Shown in pieces: positions 1 through 5,770 of a DNA stretch of 6,687 nt. The stretch comes from Aquificales bacterium (lineage in GTDB: Bacteria; Aquificota; Aquificia; Aquificales; QOAS01). Both the position numbers and the translations under genes were made by a program. Each line of letters opens with the position of its first letter. The stretch's first letter is position 1. The stretch lies in contig JALVTI010000117.1 of assembly GCA_027035985.1 (NCBI GenBank), forward strand, positions 1 through 6,687. Direction: 5' to 3'. The notes under the pieces were generated by a model, which ran no database searches, was not told where the DNA came from, and worked only from the letters and a program-made list of their open reading frames with translations.

Positions 1-543
1 GAGGACTGTTTCAAGCCGGAAAATCAGCTCGAAAACCTGCTCCCCTCGGTGCTGGAGGAAGCAAAAAAATGGGGAGACATCCCGGTAATAGTAGCCGGCG
101 GGGTGTGGGATAAGAGGGATATAGACCGCTTTATGGAAATGGGGGCGGCGGGCGTGCAAATAGCTACCCGCTTTATAGCCACCCACGAATGCGACGCTCC
201 GGAGGTCTATAAGAGGTTGCTCCTAAATGCGGAAAAGAAGGACATTATCCTCCTGAAATCCCCCGTCGGTTTTCCCCTAAGGGTGGTAAAAACGCCCTTT
301 ATAGAGAGGCTTTTAAACGGCTACAACGGTTGGAAAGGGTGCGTTTCCAACTGCGTAATTCCCTGCAACCACGGGGAGGAGGCTAAAAAGGTCGGTTTTT
401 GCATCGCCGACCGTCTCGGAGCGGCTTATTTGGGAGATGTAGAGGAGGGGGTATTCATAAGCGGTGCCAACGGCTACCGCCTGAAGGAGCAGGGAATTAT
501 CTCTGTCAAGGAGCTTTTGGAAAGATTAACTAAAGGGGAGTGA
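1..543 (+). CDS. Nitronate monooxygenase / NAD(P)H-dependent flavin oxidoreductase family, 3' part
   Basis: The frame is open from the first base, so the gene begins outside the window and 180 C-terminal residues are visible. A GTG at 49 is an internal Val codon, not a start. The visible part matches the second half of the FMN-binding TIM barrel of the nitronate monooxygenase (2-nitropropane dioxygenase)/FabK-like family. IPVIVAGGVWDKRDI followed by MGAAGVQIATRFIATHEC is the family's FMN-phosphate-binding segment. A Cys-rich stretch (Cys codons at 340, 352, 364 and 400; CX3CX3CX11C) and the late FISGANGYRLKE segment also fit one branch of the family. Members are flavin enzymes, probably cytoplasmic, that oxidise nitronates or reduce other substrates with NAD(P)H; the true substrate cannot be read here. 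Family members are usually about 320-370 residues, so roughly half is missing. The stop lies 2 bp from the stop of the convergent hypE. Family assignment is firm, substrate is open. Confidence 0.88.
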   Translation, partial: EDCFKPENQLENLLPSVLEEAKKWGDIPVIVAGGVWDKRDIDRFMEMGAAGVQIATRFIATHECDAPEVYKRLLLNAEKKDIILLKSPVGFPLRVVKTPFIERLLNGYNGWKGCVSNCVIPCNHGEEAKKVGFCIADRLGAAYLGDVEEGVFISGANGYRLKEQGIISVKELLERLTKGE

Positions 544-545
544 GA

Positions 546-1544
546 TTAACAGATTCTCGGTAGGAGTTCCCCCGCGGGGGGTTCCATTATCCTCTCCACC
601 CCGAAGGGGGTTTTTAAAATTACCTTGGGCTTTTCCGATTTTCCGACCACCTTTCCGATGACCGCGGCGTCTTTGCCTAAGGGGTGGCTCCTCAATATCT
701 CGAGAACCTTGTCCCCATCTTTGGGTGATACCGCTATAACCACCCTACCCTCGGAGGCGAAGTGATAGGGTTCCAATCCGAGGAATTCGCATAGACCCAA
801 AACCTCTTCGCGGATAGGGATTCGTTCCTCCTCTACGAGGATGTCGACCTTTGAGCTGTCCGCCCACTCGTGGAGAACCGCCGATAAGCCTCCCCTCGTG
901 GGGTCTCTCATGGCGTGAATCTCGACCCCGCTTTTTAGGAGGGGTTCTATCAATCCCCACAGGGGGGCACAGTCGCTCTCTATCGGTAGGTCGAAGCCGA
1001 GGCGCTCTGCCATAACCGCCGCGCCGTGGTCGCCAATAGTTCCGCTAACTATTATTAGGTCTCCCTCTTTGAGGTTTTTGGCGGAAAGCCCTCCGTAAAC
1101 GACCTCCCCTATTCCGGAGGCGGAGATAACTATTCCATCGACCCCACCCTTTGGAAGGACTTTTGTATCCCCCGCAACCACTTTGAGGTCGAGTTTTTTG
1201 GTCTCCTTCCCTATTGTTTCGACGATTTTTTCCAAATCCTCAAAGGGGAAACCCTCTTCGATGATAAAGGAAAGGGTCATATATTTTGGTTTTGCGCCCA
1301 TAACGGCGAGGTCGTTCACCGTCCCCGCAACGGCGAGCTTTCCGATATTCCCACCTTTGAAGAAGATAGGTTTAACGGTAAACCCGTCGGTGGTGTAAGC
1401 GATTTTTCCCTCCACTTTGAGGATTGCCGAGTCCTCCATCGATTCCAAAATGGGGTTTCCGAGGTGTTTGAAGAAGAGTTCCTTTATGAGTTTTTGGGTA
1501 TCCTCCCCTCCCCCTCCGTGGGCGAGGGTTATTTCCCTATCCAT
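546..1544 (-). CDS. hypE: HypE, [NiFe]-hydrogenase maturation factor (carbamoyl dehydratase)
   Basis: HypE takes a carbamoyl group from HypF on its C-terminal cysteine and dehydrates it with ATP to a thiocyanate. This supplies the cyanide ligands of the [NiFe]-hydrogenase iron through the HypC-HypD complex (established for the family). The sequence has the expected PurM/AIR-synthase fold signatures: the N-terminal AHGGGGEDTQKLI glycine-rich loop (8-20), the DSAILKVEGKIAYTTDGF segment (38-55), NDLAVMGAKP (77-86), GDTKVLPKG (125-133), GDHGAAVMAER (171-181) and MRDPTRGGLSAVL (212 onward). It ends in PRIC, so the catalytic C-terminal Cys332 is present. At 332 residues it is full length. The ATG at 1544 puts the glycine-rich loop where the family has it. 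No Shine-Dalgarno sequence precedes it; a TATATT lies 9 nt upstream. It is 34 bp downstream of the CLC gene on the same strand and could be co-transcribed with it. No other hyp or hydrogenase gene is visible. Confidence 0.97.
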   Translation of the reverse strand: MDREITLAHGGGGEDTQKLIKELFFKHLGNPILESMEDSAILKVEGKIAYTTDGFTVKPIFFKGGNIGKLAVAGTVNDLAVMGAKPKYMTLSFIIEEGFPFEDLEKIVETIGKETKKLDLKVVAGDTKVLPKGGVDGIVISASGIGEVVYGGLSAKNLKEGDLIIVSGTIGDHGAAVMAERLGFDLPIESDCAPLWGLIEPLLKSGVEIHAMRDPTRGGLSAVLHEWADSSKVDILVEEERIPIREEVLGLCEFLGLEPYHFASEGRVVIAVSPKDGDKVLEILRSHPLGKDAAVIGKVVGKSEKPKVILKTPFGVERIMEPPAGELLPRIC

Positions 1545-1553
1545 AAGAGGGTT

Positions 1554-1559
1554 AATATA
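1554..1559 (-). promoter_or_regulatory. Candidate -10 hexamer for hypE (TATATT)
   Basis: Read on the minus strand, TATATT is followed by 9 nt (AACCCTCTT) and then the hypE ATG. It lies in the 34-bp gap after the CLC gene. A start site 6-7 nt past the hexamer would give an mRNA with a leader of only 2-3 nt, which fits the lack of a ribosome binding site. No clear -35 hexamer is visible, so this is a suggestion from spacing and composition only. Confidence 0.3.
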
Positions 1560-1578
1560 GGGGAGAACCTCAAGGGGC

Positions 1579-2892
1579 TTAGATACCTTCGACGTCGAAG
1601 GGTTTTTCCTTGATTTGTCCCTTGTAGAGGTGATAGCCGAAGCTCATTATGTAACTGCTGACAATAGCCGAAGCCATTGGGATAACCACATCGGTGTGGG
1701 TCATTTCGGTAATCATCACTATTGCGGCGAGGGGAGTCTTGGCACCCGCCGCCAGAGCTGCCCCCATTCCGGCTATAGTGAAAACCTCTATGTAATTTGG
1801 GAAATAGTTTCCGAAAATATTGCCTATAGCCAAGCCTATTAGGAGGTTCGGCAACACCAAACCGCCGGAAATTCCGAAACCCAACGTTAGGCTTGTGGTC
1901 GTTATCACCCCCGCTATGAGGAGTATATCCTTCCAAACCGGTATGGGATTCTGGGCGAGATAGGAGAGTATGTTCATCTTTGCCGGCACCGAGAGGAGCT
2001 GATAGGAAATGGTTTTTGCCAGCAAAAAGTAGATGGGTAGAGCCAATGCGGTACCGAGAAGCAGGCGTTTGCGCTTGTTTTTAATCTGTTTTGCGAAGTA
2101 CTCCGCCGTATGGAATACCACGCTGTAGATGTAAACAATGAGGCTAATTATGATGCCCATAAAGACTATGTAGGGGATGATATTTAGGTTCCACGTAGGG
2201 GTTGCTGCGAGAGGTATGAAGTGGTGGCTTCCCCTGAAAAAGGAGAAGGTTAGGTATCCCACTATGCTCGCCACCAGAAGGGGAACGAAGGGTTTGTAGT
2301 TGAGGTTGTAGGTTTTTTCCAATTCCATGGCGAATATGGCGCTTCCCAGAGGGGCTTTTAGGAGGGCACCGGTAAAAGCACCGGCGCCGACGGTAGCCAA
2401 AAAGGGTTTGTACTTGTGGGAAAAGCCGTAAATTTTTCCCAGCCATTCGCCGAGTGCAACACCCAAATAGAAGGAAGGACCTTCTCTACCTGCTATAAAG
2501 GTTCCCGAAAGGGCTAATATCGCCGCAAAGAACTTCAAGAGAATGGAACTAAAGGGTACATACCTCTTGGTGCGGAGGTGAAAAATGGCGTAACCTATGC
2601 CGGGCCCCGCTATTGAGGGGTCTTTCTCTATCAGTAGGGCTGTAATGTAGGCGACAAAAAGGGGGTAAACGAAAAATAGAAAGGGATAGCTTTCCAGAAA
2701 TCCGTTGATGCGAAGGATGATAAAGTCGACAGCCGACGCGAGAAAACCGGCGACGATACCCATTGCGAAGGCGAAGGGCAACCACTTACCAAGAAAGGGT
2801 GCTATGGATAGAAAATCGAAGTTTTCGGCAAAATTTTTCTTTAAAACATTCCACACCTCCAAAAGTTTGGGCGGCAGGTATTTGAAAATCAT
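1579..2892 (-). CDS. CLC-family anion channel/transporter
   Basis: This 437-residue polytopic membrane protein has the CLC chloride channel/H+-exchanger signatures. They are the first ion-path motif as GPGIG (96-100; GSGIP in CLC-ec1), GREGPS with the gating glutamate Glu137, the APLGSAIFAMELE helix (180-192), GGLVLP (343-348; GGIFAP in CLC-ec1), and the helix TPLAAIVMITEMT (386-398). Tyr423 probably matches the anion-coordinating Tyr445 of CLC-ec1. It lacks C-terminal CBS domains, like many bacterial CLCs. Family members move Cl-, NO3- or other anions across the inner membrane, as channels or in exchange for protons. Three residues differ from CLC-ec1: Ser107 is Pro97, Pro110 is Gly100, and the internal proton glutamate Glu203 is Leu191 (flanked by Glu190 and Glu192). 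Ion selectivity and coupling therefore cannot be assumed. The ATG at 2892 is kept because the hydrophobic start of helix B follows soon after; no Shine-Dalgarno sequence precedes it. It is divergent from tyrS and upstream of hypE. Confidence 0.94.
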   Translation of the reverse strand: MIFKYLPPKLLEVWNVLKKNFAENFDFLSIAPFLGKWLPFAFAMGIVAGFLASAVDFIILRINGFLESYPFLFFVYPLFVAYITALLIEKDPSIAGPGIGYAIFHLRTKRYVPFSSILLKFFAAILALSGTFIAGREGPSFYLGVALGEWLGKIYGFSHKYKPFLATVGAGAFTGALLKAPLGSAIFAMELEKTYNLNYKPFVPLLVASIVGYLTFSFFRGSHHFIPLAATPTWNLNIIPYIVFMGIIISLIVYIYSVVFHTAEYFAKQIKNKRKRLLLGTALALPIYFLLAKTISYQLLSVPAKMNILSYLAQNPIPVWKDILLIAGVITTTSLTLGFGISGGLVLPNLLIGLAIGNIFGNYFPNYIEVFTIAGMGAALAAGAKTPLAAIVMITEMTHTDVVIPMASAIVSSYIMSFGYHLYKGQIKEKPFDVEGI

Positions 2893-2901
2893 TTTGTGGA
2901 A

Positions 2902-2907
2902 ATTTTA
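2902..2907 (-). promoter_or_regulatory. Candidate -10 hexamer for the CLC gene (TAAAAT)
   Basis: On the minus strand TAAAAT is followed by 9 nt (TTCCACAAA) and then the ATG. A TTAGTG lies 17 nt upstream of the hexamer, a poor match to a -35. The placement predicts an mRNA with almost no 5' leader, consistent with the missing ribosome binding site. Confidence 0.3.
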
Positions 2908-2959
2908 AAACTGCTATTAGAAAACACTAAGGCAAAGGGAAGGTGGGAAGCCGCGGGGG

Positions 2960-2965
2960 TATATT
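2960..2965 (+). promoter_or_regulatory. Candidate -10 hexamer for tyrS (TATATT)
   Basis: TATATT is followed by 9 nt (TAAAGCCTT) and then the tyrS ATG, the same hexamer and spacing as before hypE on the other strand. The only purine-rich run nearby, GGGGG at 2955-2959, ends 15 nt before the ATG, too far for a good ribosome binding site. No -35 is recognisable. Confidence 0.3.
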
Positions 2966-2974
2966 TAAAGCCTT

Positions 2975-4159
2975 ATGCTATCCCCCGAAGAGCAGCTCGA
3001 AATAATAAAGCGCGGAGCGGTTGACATAATAGAGGAAGAGGAACTCCTTGAAAAACTTAAGAGGGGAAAACCCTTAAGGGTAAAGGCGGGTTTCGACCCC
3101 ACCGCCCCCGACCTCCACTTGGGGCACGTCGTGTTGCTGAGAAAATTGCGCCAATTTCAGGATTTGGGACACGAGGTTTACATCATCATTGGCGACTTTA
3201 CCGCCACTATAGGAGACCCCACCGGTAGGAATGAAACCAGACCTCCCCTTTCGAAGGAACAGGTTCTGGAAAATGCGAAAACTTACGCGGAGCAGGCTTT
3301 TAAGGTTCTAAACCCCGAAAGGACGAAACTCGTTTACAACTCCCAATGGTTGGAAAAAATGACCGCAAGGGACATAGTGGGGTTGACTTCCAAATACACC
3401 GTTGCGAGGATGCTCGAGAGGGAGGATTTCTCCAAAAGGTTTAAGGAGGGTATCCCCATATATATCCACGAATTTTTATACCCCCTCTTTCAGGCTTACG
3501 ATAGCGTTGCGATTAAAGCCGACGTGGAGCTGGGGGGAACCGACCAGCTTTTCAACCTATTAATAGGTAGGGATATACAGAGGGAATACGGGCTCGAGCC
3601 TCAGGTCGCCATAACGATGCCCCTCCTGGTCGGATTGGACGGCGTTAGGAAGATGTCCAAGTCCTACGGCAACTATGTGGGGATAACCGAACCCCCCGAA
3701 ACCATGTTCGGAAAAATTATGTCGATTCCCGACGATCTCATGTGGGACTGGTATAAACTCCTAACCGACTACACCGATGGGGAAATAGAAAACTTCAAAA
3801 AGCTCCACCCGAGGGATGCGAAACTAAACCTCGCCTACACTATTGTCAAGCAGTTCCACGGCGAGGAGGCGGCTAAAAGGGCTAAGGAGCACTTTCTAAA
3901 GACCTTCTCCCAAAGGGAGTTTCCCGAAAATGCGCCCGTGTTCAAATTCCCGAAGGGGACAAAAATCAGAGCTGATGAACTTATCCTAAAACTGGGTTTT
4001 GCACCCTCCAAAAAAGAGGCTCAACGTATTATCAAAAGCGGTGGTTTCAAAATTAACGGGGAAAAATACACCAACCCCTTCGGGGAAATAGAGGTTAACG
4101 GGGAATTGAAAATCCAGGTCGGGAAAAAGAAGTTTGCGAGAGTCCTACCGGAGGACTGA
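2975..4159 (+). CDS. tyrS: Tyrosyl-tRNA synthetase (TyrZ-like, KMSKS type)
   Basis: This is a cytoplasmic class I aminoacyl-tRNA synthetase that charges tRNA(Tyr) with tyrosine using ATP. The 394-residue protein has the FDPTAPDLHLGH segment with the HIGH-type motif HLGH at 48-51, the tyrosine-site segment ADVELGGTDQLFN, and the KMSKS loop at 226-230. A C-terminal S4-like RNA-binding domain covers roughly the last 65 residues (LKLGFAPSKKEAQRIIKSGG and following). The KMSKS form of the loop, rather than the KFGKT form of E. coli TyrS, places it with the TyrZ-like bacterial enzymes. Length and domain order are normal, so it appears intact. The ATG at 2975 begins MLSPEEQLEIIKRG, a natural start for this family, but lacks a well-placed Shine-Dalgarno sequence. 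It is transcribed divergently from the CLC gene and is probably monocistronic, with a small hairpin after the stop. Confidence 0.97.
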   Translation: MLSPEEQLEIIKRGAVDIIEEEELLEKLKRGKPLRVKAGFDPTAPDLHLGHVVLLRKLRQFQDLGHEVYIIIGDFTATIGDPTGRNETRPPLSKEQVLENAKTYAEQAFKVLNPERTKLVYNSQWLEKMTARDIVGLTSKYTVARMLEREDFSKRFKEGIPIYIHEFLYPLFQAYDSVAIKADVELGGTDQLFNLLIGRDIQREYGLEPQVAITMPLLVGLDGVRKMSKSYGNYVGITEPPETMFGKIMSIPDDLMWDWYKLLTDYTDGEIENFKKLHPRDAKLNLAYTIVKQFHGEEAAKRAKEHFLKTFSQREFPENAPVFKFPKGTKIRADELILKLGFAPSKKEAQRIIKSGGFKINGEKYTNPFGEIEVNGELKIQVGKKKFARVLPED

Positions 4160-4168
4160 ATTTTTTCT

Positions 4169-4190
4169 CCCCTTCGGGGTTCTTATCTTT
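4169..4190 (+). terminator. Possible weak intrinsic terminator of tyrS
   Basis: Ten bases after the tyrS stop, CCCC-TTC-GGGG forms a short GC hairpin. It can also be read as a 3-bp stem closing a C(UUCG)G tetraloop. A pyrimidine-rich TTCTTATCTTT follows and TTTTTT precedes it. The stem is only 3-4 bp, so termination efficiency is doubtful. Confidence 0.35.
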
Positions 4191-4199
4191 AACCCGAAA

Positions 4200-4235
4200 C
4201 CGTAAATTGGTATTGGTTTCAGTTCGACCTTACGG
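4200..4235 (+). other. Stem-loop in the tyrS-leuC intergenic region
   Basis: CCGTAA (4200-4205) pairs with TTACGG (4230-4235). Inside it GGT (4209-4211) pairs with ACC (4227-4229), leaving a 3-nt bulge (ATT) on the 5' side and a 15-nt loop. Nine base pairs stacked in this way are unlikely to be trivial, but I recognise no known riboswitch or RNA family. It could be part of a leuC leader. Confidence 0.4.
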
Positions 4236-4243
4236 GGTGTGTT

Positions 4244-4317
4244 GGGGAAAAAATCCCTTTAAAGGGATTTACCGAAAATCGGAAACCCCAAATGGGTGGA
4301 CTTTGGATTTTTTCCCC
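4244..4317. repeat. 13-bp perfect inverted repeat enclosing smaller hairpins
   Basis: The arms GGGGAAAAAATCC (4244-4256) and GGATTTTTTCCCC (4305-4317) are perfect reverse complements 48 bp apart. Between them lie a short hairpin CCGA-AAA-TCGG (4272-4282) and ACCC-CAAAT-GGGT (4285-4297). The left arm overlaps the 20-bp palindrome at 4251-4270, so the two pairings exclude each other. This is the arrangement of a switchable leader RNA or of a palindromic intergenic repeat. The sequence alone does not say which. Confidence 0.8.
4251..4270. repeat. 20-bp perfect palindrome
   Basis: AAATCCCTTT and AAAGGGATTT are exact reverse complements joined with no spacer, about 140 bp before leuC. Such a symmetric site could bind a dimeric regulator, or form one arm of an RNA hairpin. 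No known operator consensus is recognised. The pairing is directly visible; any function is inference. Confidence 0.85.
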
Positions 4318-4333
4318 TTGGTGGAGCGGTTAT

Positions 4334-4366
4334 CCCAAACCCCTTTGGGGAAGAGTATCATTTTTA
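4334..4366 (+). promoter_or_regulatory. Leader hairpin before leuC, possible attenuator
   Basis: CCCAAA (4334-4339) and TTTGGG (4344-4349) form a 6-bp stem with a CCCC loop. The same bases can instead form CCCC-TTT-GGGG, and GGTT/AACC (4328-4331 with 4338-4341) is a third option. A short T run (4361-4365) follows about 11 nt later, too far for a textbook terminator. TATCAT at 4356-4361 could alternatively be a -10 element for leuC. Both readings are weak. Confidence 0.25.
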
Positions 4367-4397
4367 ACCTTTCGGTGGAAACTTTAAACTGACTCCC

Positions 4398-4405
4398 AAG
4401 GAGGT
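4398..4405 (+). promoter_or_regulatory. Ribosome binding site of leuC
   Basis: AAGGAGGT lies 5 nt before the ATG at 4411, a near-perfect Shine-Dalgarno sequence that fixes the leuC start. It is the only strong, correctly spaced site before any gene start in this window. Confidence 0.93.
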
Positions 4406-4410
4406 AAAAA

Positions 4411-5697
4411 ATGGGTCATACAATCGCGGAAAAGATAATAGCCGCCCACGCCGGAAAGAAAGAGGTCTTCCCCGGCGATATGGTTATGGCTAAGGTAGAC
4501 CTCGTTTTGGCTAACGATATAACCGCACCTCTGGCTATAAAGGTCTTGGAGGAACACGGAATAGACAAGGTTTTCGACCCCGAGAAGATAGCCCTCGTTA
4601 TGGACCATTTTACTCCTCCCAAGGATATAAAGAGTGCAACCCAAGTTAAGTATGTCAGGGAATTTGCCAGAAAGCACGGAATAAAACACTACTACGAGGG
4701 TGGAGAAGTCGGTATAGAGCACACCCTATTGCCCGAAAAGGGTCTCGTCAGACCCGGAATGTTGGTTGTAGGCGCCGACTCCCACACCTGCACCTACGGT
4801 GCTTTGGGCGCATTCTCCACCGGTATGGGTTCGACCGATATAGCCTTTGCGATGGCTACCGGTGAGGTTTGGCTCAAGGTTCCCGAAACCATGAAATTTA
4901 TTTACAGGGGTAAGCTCAAAAAGTGGGTAACCTCCAAAGACCTAATCCTATATACCATCGGACAAATCGGCGTCGACGGTGCGCTCTACAGGGTTATGGA
5001 GTTCGACGGGGAGGTTATAAGAAACCTATCGGTCGAGTCCCGTCTGACTATGGCAAATATGGCGATTGAGGCGGGCGGTAAGGCGGGTATTATCGCCCCC
5101 GACGAAAAAACTATCCAATACGTTAAGGAGAGAACCGACGCTCCCTTTGAACTATATTACTCCGACCCCGATGCCGAGTATCACTCCGTATACGAGTGGG
5201 ATGTGAGCGACCTCGACCCCGTGGTGGCGCATCCCTTCTCGCCCGATAACGTAAAGAGCGTTTGGGAGAGCACCAACATAACGATAGACCAGGTCTTTAT
5301 AGGCTCCTGCACCAACGGAAAGTATGAAGACCTAAAGATAGCGGCGGAAATCCTCAAGGGGAAAAAGGTTCACCCCTACGTGAGGTGTATAGTTATCCCC
5401 GCAACCCCCGGCGTTTACAAGCGCGCCCTTGAGGACGGAATAATAGAAACCCTGCTCGATGCGGGTTGCGTAATAGGTCCCTGCACCTGCGGTCCCTGCC
5501 TCGGCGGACACATGGGTATTCTGGGACCCGGTGAGAGGGCTGTTTCCACCTCCAACAGGAACTTCCCGGGAAGGATGGGTCACGTTACCGCAGAAGTCTA
5601 CCTCGCATCTCCCGCCGTAGCCGCCGCCTCCGCGGTGTTGGGTAGAATAGCCCACCCCGAAGAGGTGGTAGGAAAAGAGGAACCCGTAGGGGTTTAA
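4411..5697 (+). CDS. leuC: 3-isopropylmalate dehydratase large subunit (archaeal-type LeuC)
   Basis: LeuC with the small subunit LeuD interconverts 2- and 3-isopropylmalate in leucine biosynthesis, using a [4Fe-4S] cluster. The 428-residue protein has the aconitase-family segments GADSHTCTYGALGAFSTGMG (Asp123, His125), IGSCTNG and GPCTCGPCLGGHMG. The cluster ligands are most likely Cys300, Cys360 and Cys363; their 60 and 3 residue spacings match the LeuC family. The length of about 430, rather than about 470, and the GPCTCGPCLGGH form of the motif indicate the shorter archaeal-type (LeuC2/HacA) group found in several thermophilic bacteria. Homoaconitase or a related hydro-lyase is the main alternative, because specificity lies largely in the small subunit, which is not in the window. 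The start is fixed by a strong Shine-Dalgarno sequence. The gene follows a structured 251-bp non-coding region, and a hairpin overlaps its stop codon. Confidence 0.94.
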   Translation: MGHTIAEKIIAAHAGKKEVFPGDMVMAKVDLVLANDITAPLAIKVLEEHGIDKVFDPEKIALVMDHFTPPKDIKSATQVKYVREFARKHGIKHYYEGGEVGIEHTLLPEKGLVRPGMLVVGADSHTCTYGALGAFSTGMGSTDIAFAMATGEVWLKVPETMKFIYRGKLKKWVTSKDLILYTIGQIGVDGALYRVMEFDGEVIRNLSVESRLTMANMAIEAGGKAGIIAPDEKTIQYVKERTDAPFELYYSDPDAEYHSVYEWDVSDLDPVVAHPFSPDNVKSVWESTNITIDQVFIGSCTNGKYEDLKIAAEILKGKKVHPYVRCIVIPATPGVYKRALEDGIIETLLDAGCVIGPCTCGPCLGGHMGILGPGERAVSTSNRNFPGRMGHVTAEVYLASPAVAAASAVLGRIAHPEEVVGKEEPVGV

Positions 5698-5724
5698 TTT
5701 CTTTTTCTTCTTTCCTTTTTCCCA
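5681..5724 (+). terminator. Probable intrinsic terminator overlapping the leuC stop
   Basis: AACCC (5681-5685) pairs with GGGTT (5690-5694) around a GTAG loop, using the last codons of leuC. The TAA stop and a long T-rich tract (TTTCTTTTTCTTC and beyond) follow directly. The stem is short, but its position next to the T-rich tract fits a Rho-independent terminator. If real, it separates leuC from the methyltransferase gene. Confidence 0.45.
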
Positions 5725-5770
5725 ATAGATTCTCCAACCACCGAGGAGTAAATAAACCTATTTCCAATAA

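Larger units (their letters stand above)
2893..2974. promoter_or_regulatory. Divergent intergenic region between the CLC gene and tyrS
   Basis: These 82 bp must hold the promoters of both the minus-strand CLC gene and plus-strand tyrS. The CLC-proximal half is AT-rich and contains TAAAAT (minus strand) 9 nt before its ATG. The tyrS-proximal half has a GC-rich block (CCGCGGGGG at 2951-2959) followed by TATATT 9 nt before its ATG. I see no convincing -35 hexamer on either strand and no operator-like palindrome. Confidence 0.55.

Noticed and set aside
49..51. GTG at 49 as the start of the oxidoreductase gene
   Set aside because: The frame is open to base 1 with plausible coding sequence, and a protein starting here would lack the first half of the FMN barrel.
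569..580. CCCCCGCGGGGG palindrome as a terminator
   Set aside because: It encodes the conserved Pro-Pro-Ala-Gly near the HypE C-terminus and has no T run on either side, so it is best explained as coding sequence.
1615..1842. Plus-strand open frame of 75 codons opposite the CLC gene
   Set aside because: It lies wholly within the conserved C-terminal membrane helices of the CLC gene; the translation has odd His/Asn/Ser-rich composition and no recognisable domain.
2855..2872. GGAGGTG-GGAATG on the minus strand near the CLC N-terminus as an alternative start with a good Shine-Dalgarno sequence
   Set aside because: That ATG is out of frame with the CLC gene and meets a stop after one codon (ATG TTT TAA), so it cannot start the protein.
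4290..4310. T-box-like GGGTGG string in the leuC leader
   Set aside because: The T-box consensus continues NACCGCG; here it reads ACTTTGG. No specifier loop or strong terminator/antiterminator pair is evident.
4207..4392. A 61-codon open frame starting at TTG between tyrS and leuC
   Set aside because: It has no ribosome binding site, a rare start codon and a product resembling no family I know. It runs straight through the perfect palindrome and inverted repeats, so non-coding structure explains the region better.
5332..5655. Minus-strand open frame of 107 codons inside leuC
   Set aside because: It is a shadow of the strongly conserved iron-sulfur region of leuC, with low-complexity Gly-rich translation and no start signals.
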